Assembly (NCBI GenBank): GCA_017508305.1
Contig: JAFVZF010000093.1
Span: forward strand, 1 to 46,051
From: Paludibacteraceae bacterium
GTDB taxonomy: Bacteria; Bacteroidota; Bacteroidia; Bacteroidales; Paludibacteraceae
Reading direction: 5' to 3'
Length of the DNA stretch: 46,051 nt
Shown: one piece after another, positions 45,279 to 46,051 of the stretch
Layout of the letters: the number at the start of each line of letters is the position of its first letter
Position numbering within the stretch: position 1 is the stretch's first letter
Made by a program: the position numbers and the translations under genes
Notes under the pieces: model-generated
The model's input: the letters and a program-made list of their open reading frames with translations, nothing else
Database searches by the model: none
What the model was told of the DNA's origin: nothing

Positions 45279-46051
45279 TCAACTAACTAAGCTCCAATTA
45301 ACGGCGTCGCGCGCACGGTACTTGAGTTGCCCCAGCAACATTGCATTGGAGGGGGATGCCAATAGTGGGTCTTGTTGCAATATTTCTTGCACATCGGTAC
45401 GTGCCTGCTGCAACACCACTCCATCGTTGGACAGATTGGCTATACGTAAGGTAAACGGAAGCCCGCTTTGCATGGTTCCATCCATATCGCCCGGACCACG
45501 CAACTTCATATCTGCCTCTGCTATTCTAAATCCATCGTTGGTTTCGGTCATGATCTCAATGCGTTTTCGAGTATCCGACGATAGCTCGTATTTGGTCATC
45601 AGCACACAGAAGGACTGATCGGCTCCTCTGCCCACTCGCCCCCTTAGCTGGTGCAGTTGCGCCAAACCAAAACGCTCGGCATTCTCTATCACCATTACCG
45701 ATGCGTTAGGCACATTAACTCCCACTTCTATAACGGTAGTAGCCACTAATATACGGGTTTCGCCCGAAACAAAACGTTGCATCTCCACCTCCTTGTCCGA
45801 TGGTTTCATTTTTCCATGTACCATGCCTACCGACAACGTTTTAAAGTGCTGCTGCATAAACTCGTAACCGGCTTCTAAATCTTTCAAATCCGACTTTTCC
45901 GATTCTTTAATGAGCGGATAAACCACGTATACCTGCCTGCCTTCGTCCAACTGTTTTTGCATAAATCGCAACAAATTATTGCGCTTATTTTCGTACAAAT
46001 GGTAGGTTTGTATGGGTTTCCTTCCGGGGGGCAACTCGTCTATAACCGACA
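45279..46051 (-). CDS. recG: ATP-dependent DNA helicase RecG, C-terminal part
   Basis: The last 256 codons; the 5' end is outside the window. It contains helicase motif V (TRILVATTVIEVGVNVPNASVMVIENAERFG) and motif VI (QLHQLRGRVGRG), followed by the RecG-specific DMKLRGPGDMDGTMQSGLP. RecG regresses stalled forks and processes Holliday junctions. The start of the segment (SVIDELPPGRKPIQT) is continuous with the off-window part. Confidence 0.95.
   Translation of the reverse strand, partial: SVIDELPPGRKPIQTYHLYENKRNNLLRFMQKQLDEGRQVYVVYPLIKESEKSDLKDLEAGYEFMQQHFKTLSVGMVHGKMKPSDKEVEMQRFVSGETRILVATTVIEVGVNVPNASVMVIENAERFGLAQLHQLRGRVGRGADQSFCVLMTKYELSSDTRKRIEIMTETNDGFRIAEADMKLRGPGDMDGTMQSGLPFTLRIANLSNDGVVLQQARTDVQEILQQDPLLASPSNAMLLGQLKYRARDAVNWSLVS

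Overview
This window looks like chromosome of a Bacteroidota member, most likely order Bacteroidales. The evidence is a 2423-residue SprA (type IX secretion/gliding translocon), Bacteroidota promoters of the form TTG-N19/20-TAnnTTTG, a BtuB-BtuG-like vitamin B12 pair, a DUF4834 protein, long SecA, and no conventional Shine-Dalgarno sequences. The genus cannot be named from sequence alone. No prophage, IS transposase, CRISPR array or rRNA was seen.

Layout. 1-1930: the start of an aromatic amino-acid operon on the minus strand (attenuator, pheA, aminotransferase running off the left edge). The pheA leader encodes a 17-residue peptide with seven Phe and three Tyr codons, followed by mutually exclusive antiterminator and terminator hairpins. 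1978-10781: a tight minus-strand surface-polysaccharide cluster (Wzx flippase, EpsG/Wzy-like polymerase, four glycosyltransferases, an LTA-synthase-like sulfatase-fold protein, an acyltransferase). 10793-14100: proS, an FtsB/DivIC-like gene, birA and comF. 14210-16101: a FemAB/GNAT-like gene (+), then DUF456 and PepSY-like genes (-). 16395-18434: metG (+). 18722-22136: sodium-pumping decarboxylase operon oadG-oadA-oadB. 22311-30182: ruvA-sprA. 30337-33737: promoter, cobalamin riboswitch, btuB, btuG-like. 33738-34208: repeat-rich intergenic DNA. 34209-37417: manC-lptB-AGCS symporter. 37582-37668: tRNA-Leu(CAA). 37739-41679: purine permease, SIMPL protein, a His-rich secreted protein, DUF4834 and lgt. 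41763-46051: secA and the 3' end of recG.

How the genes connect. BirA would biotinylate Lys580 of OadA, which feeds the OadB/OadG sodium pump. SprA needs type IX cargo anchored to A-type LPS in related organisms, so the Wzx/Wzy cluster, manC and lptB are plausible suppliers of that glycan, but that is inference. BtuB and the BtuG-like lipoprotein form a B12 uptake complex under riboswitch control. PheA carries substitutions at the usual Phe-binding motifs of its ACT domain, which fits control resting mainly on the attenuator.

The most striking item is the phe attenuator. Next are several non-coding repeats: a 155-bp imperfect inverted-repeat element after metG, a dispersed repeat that supplies the -33 box of the metG promoter, GGTGATTT-type word repeats at two loci, and a long palindrome over the btuB promoter.
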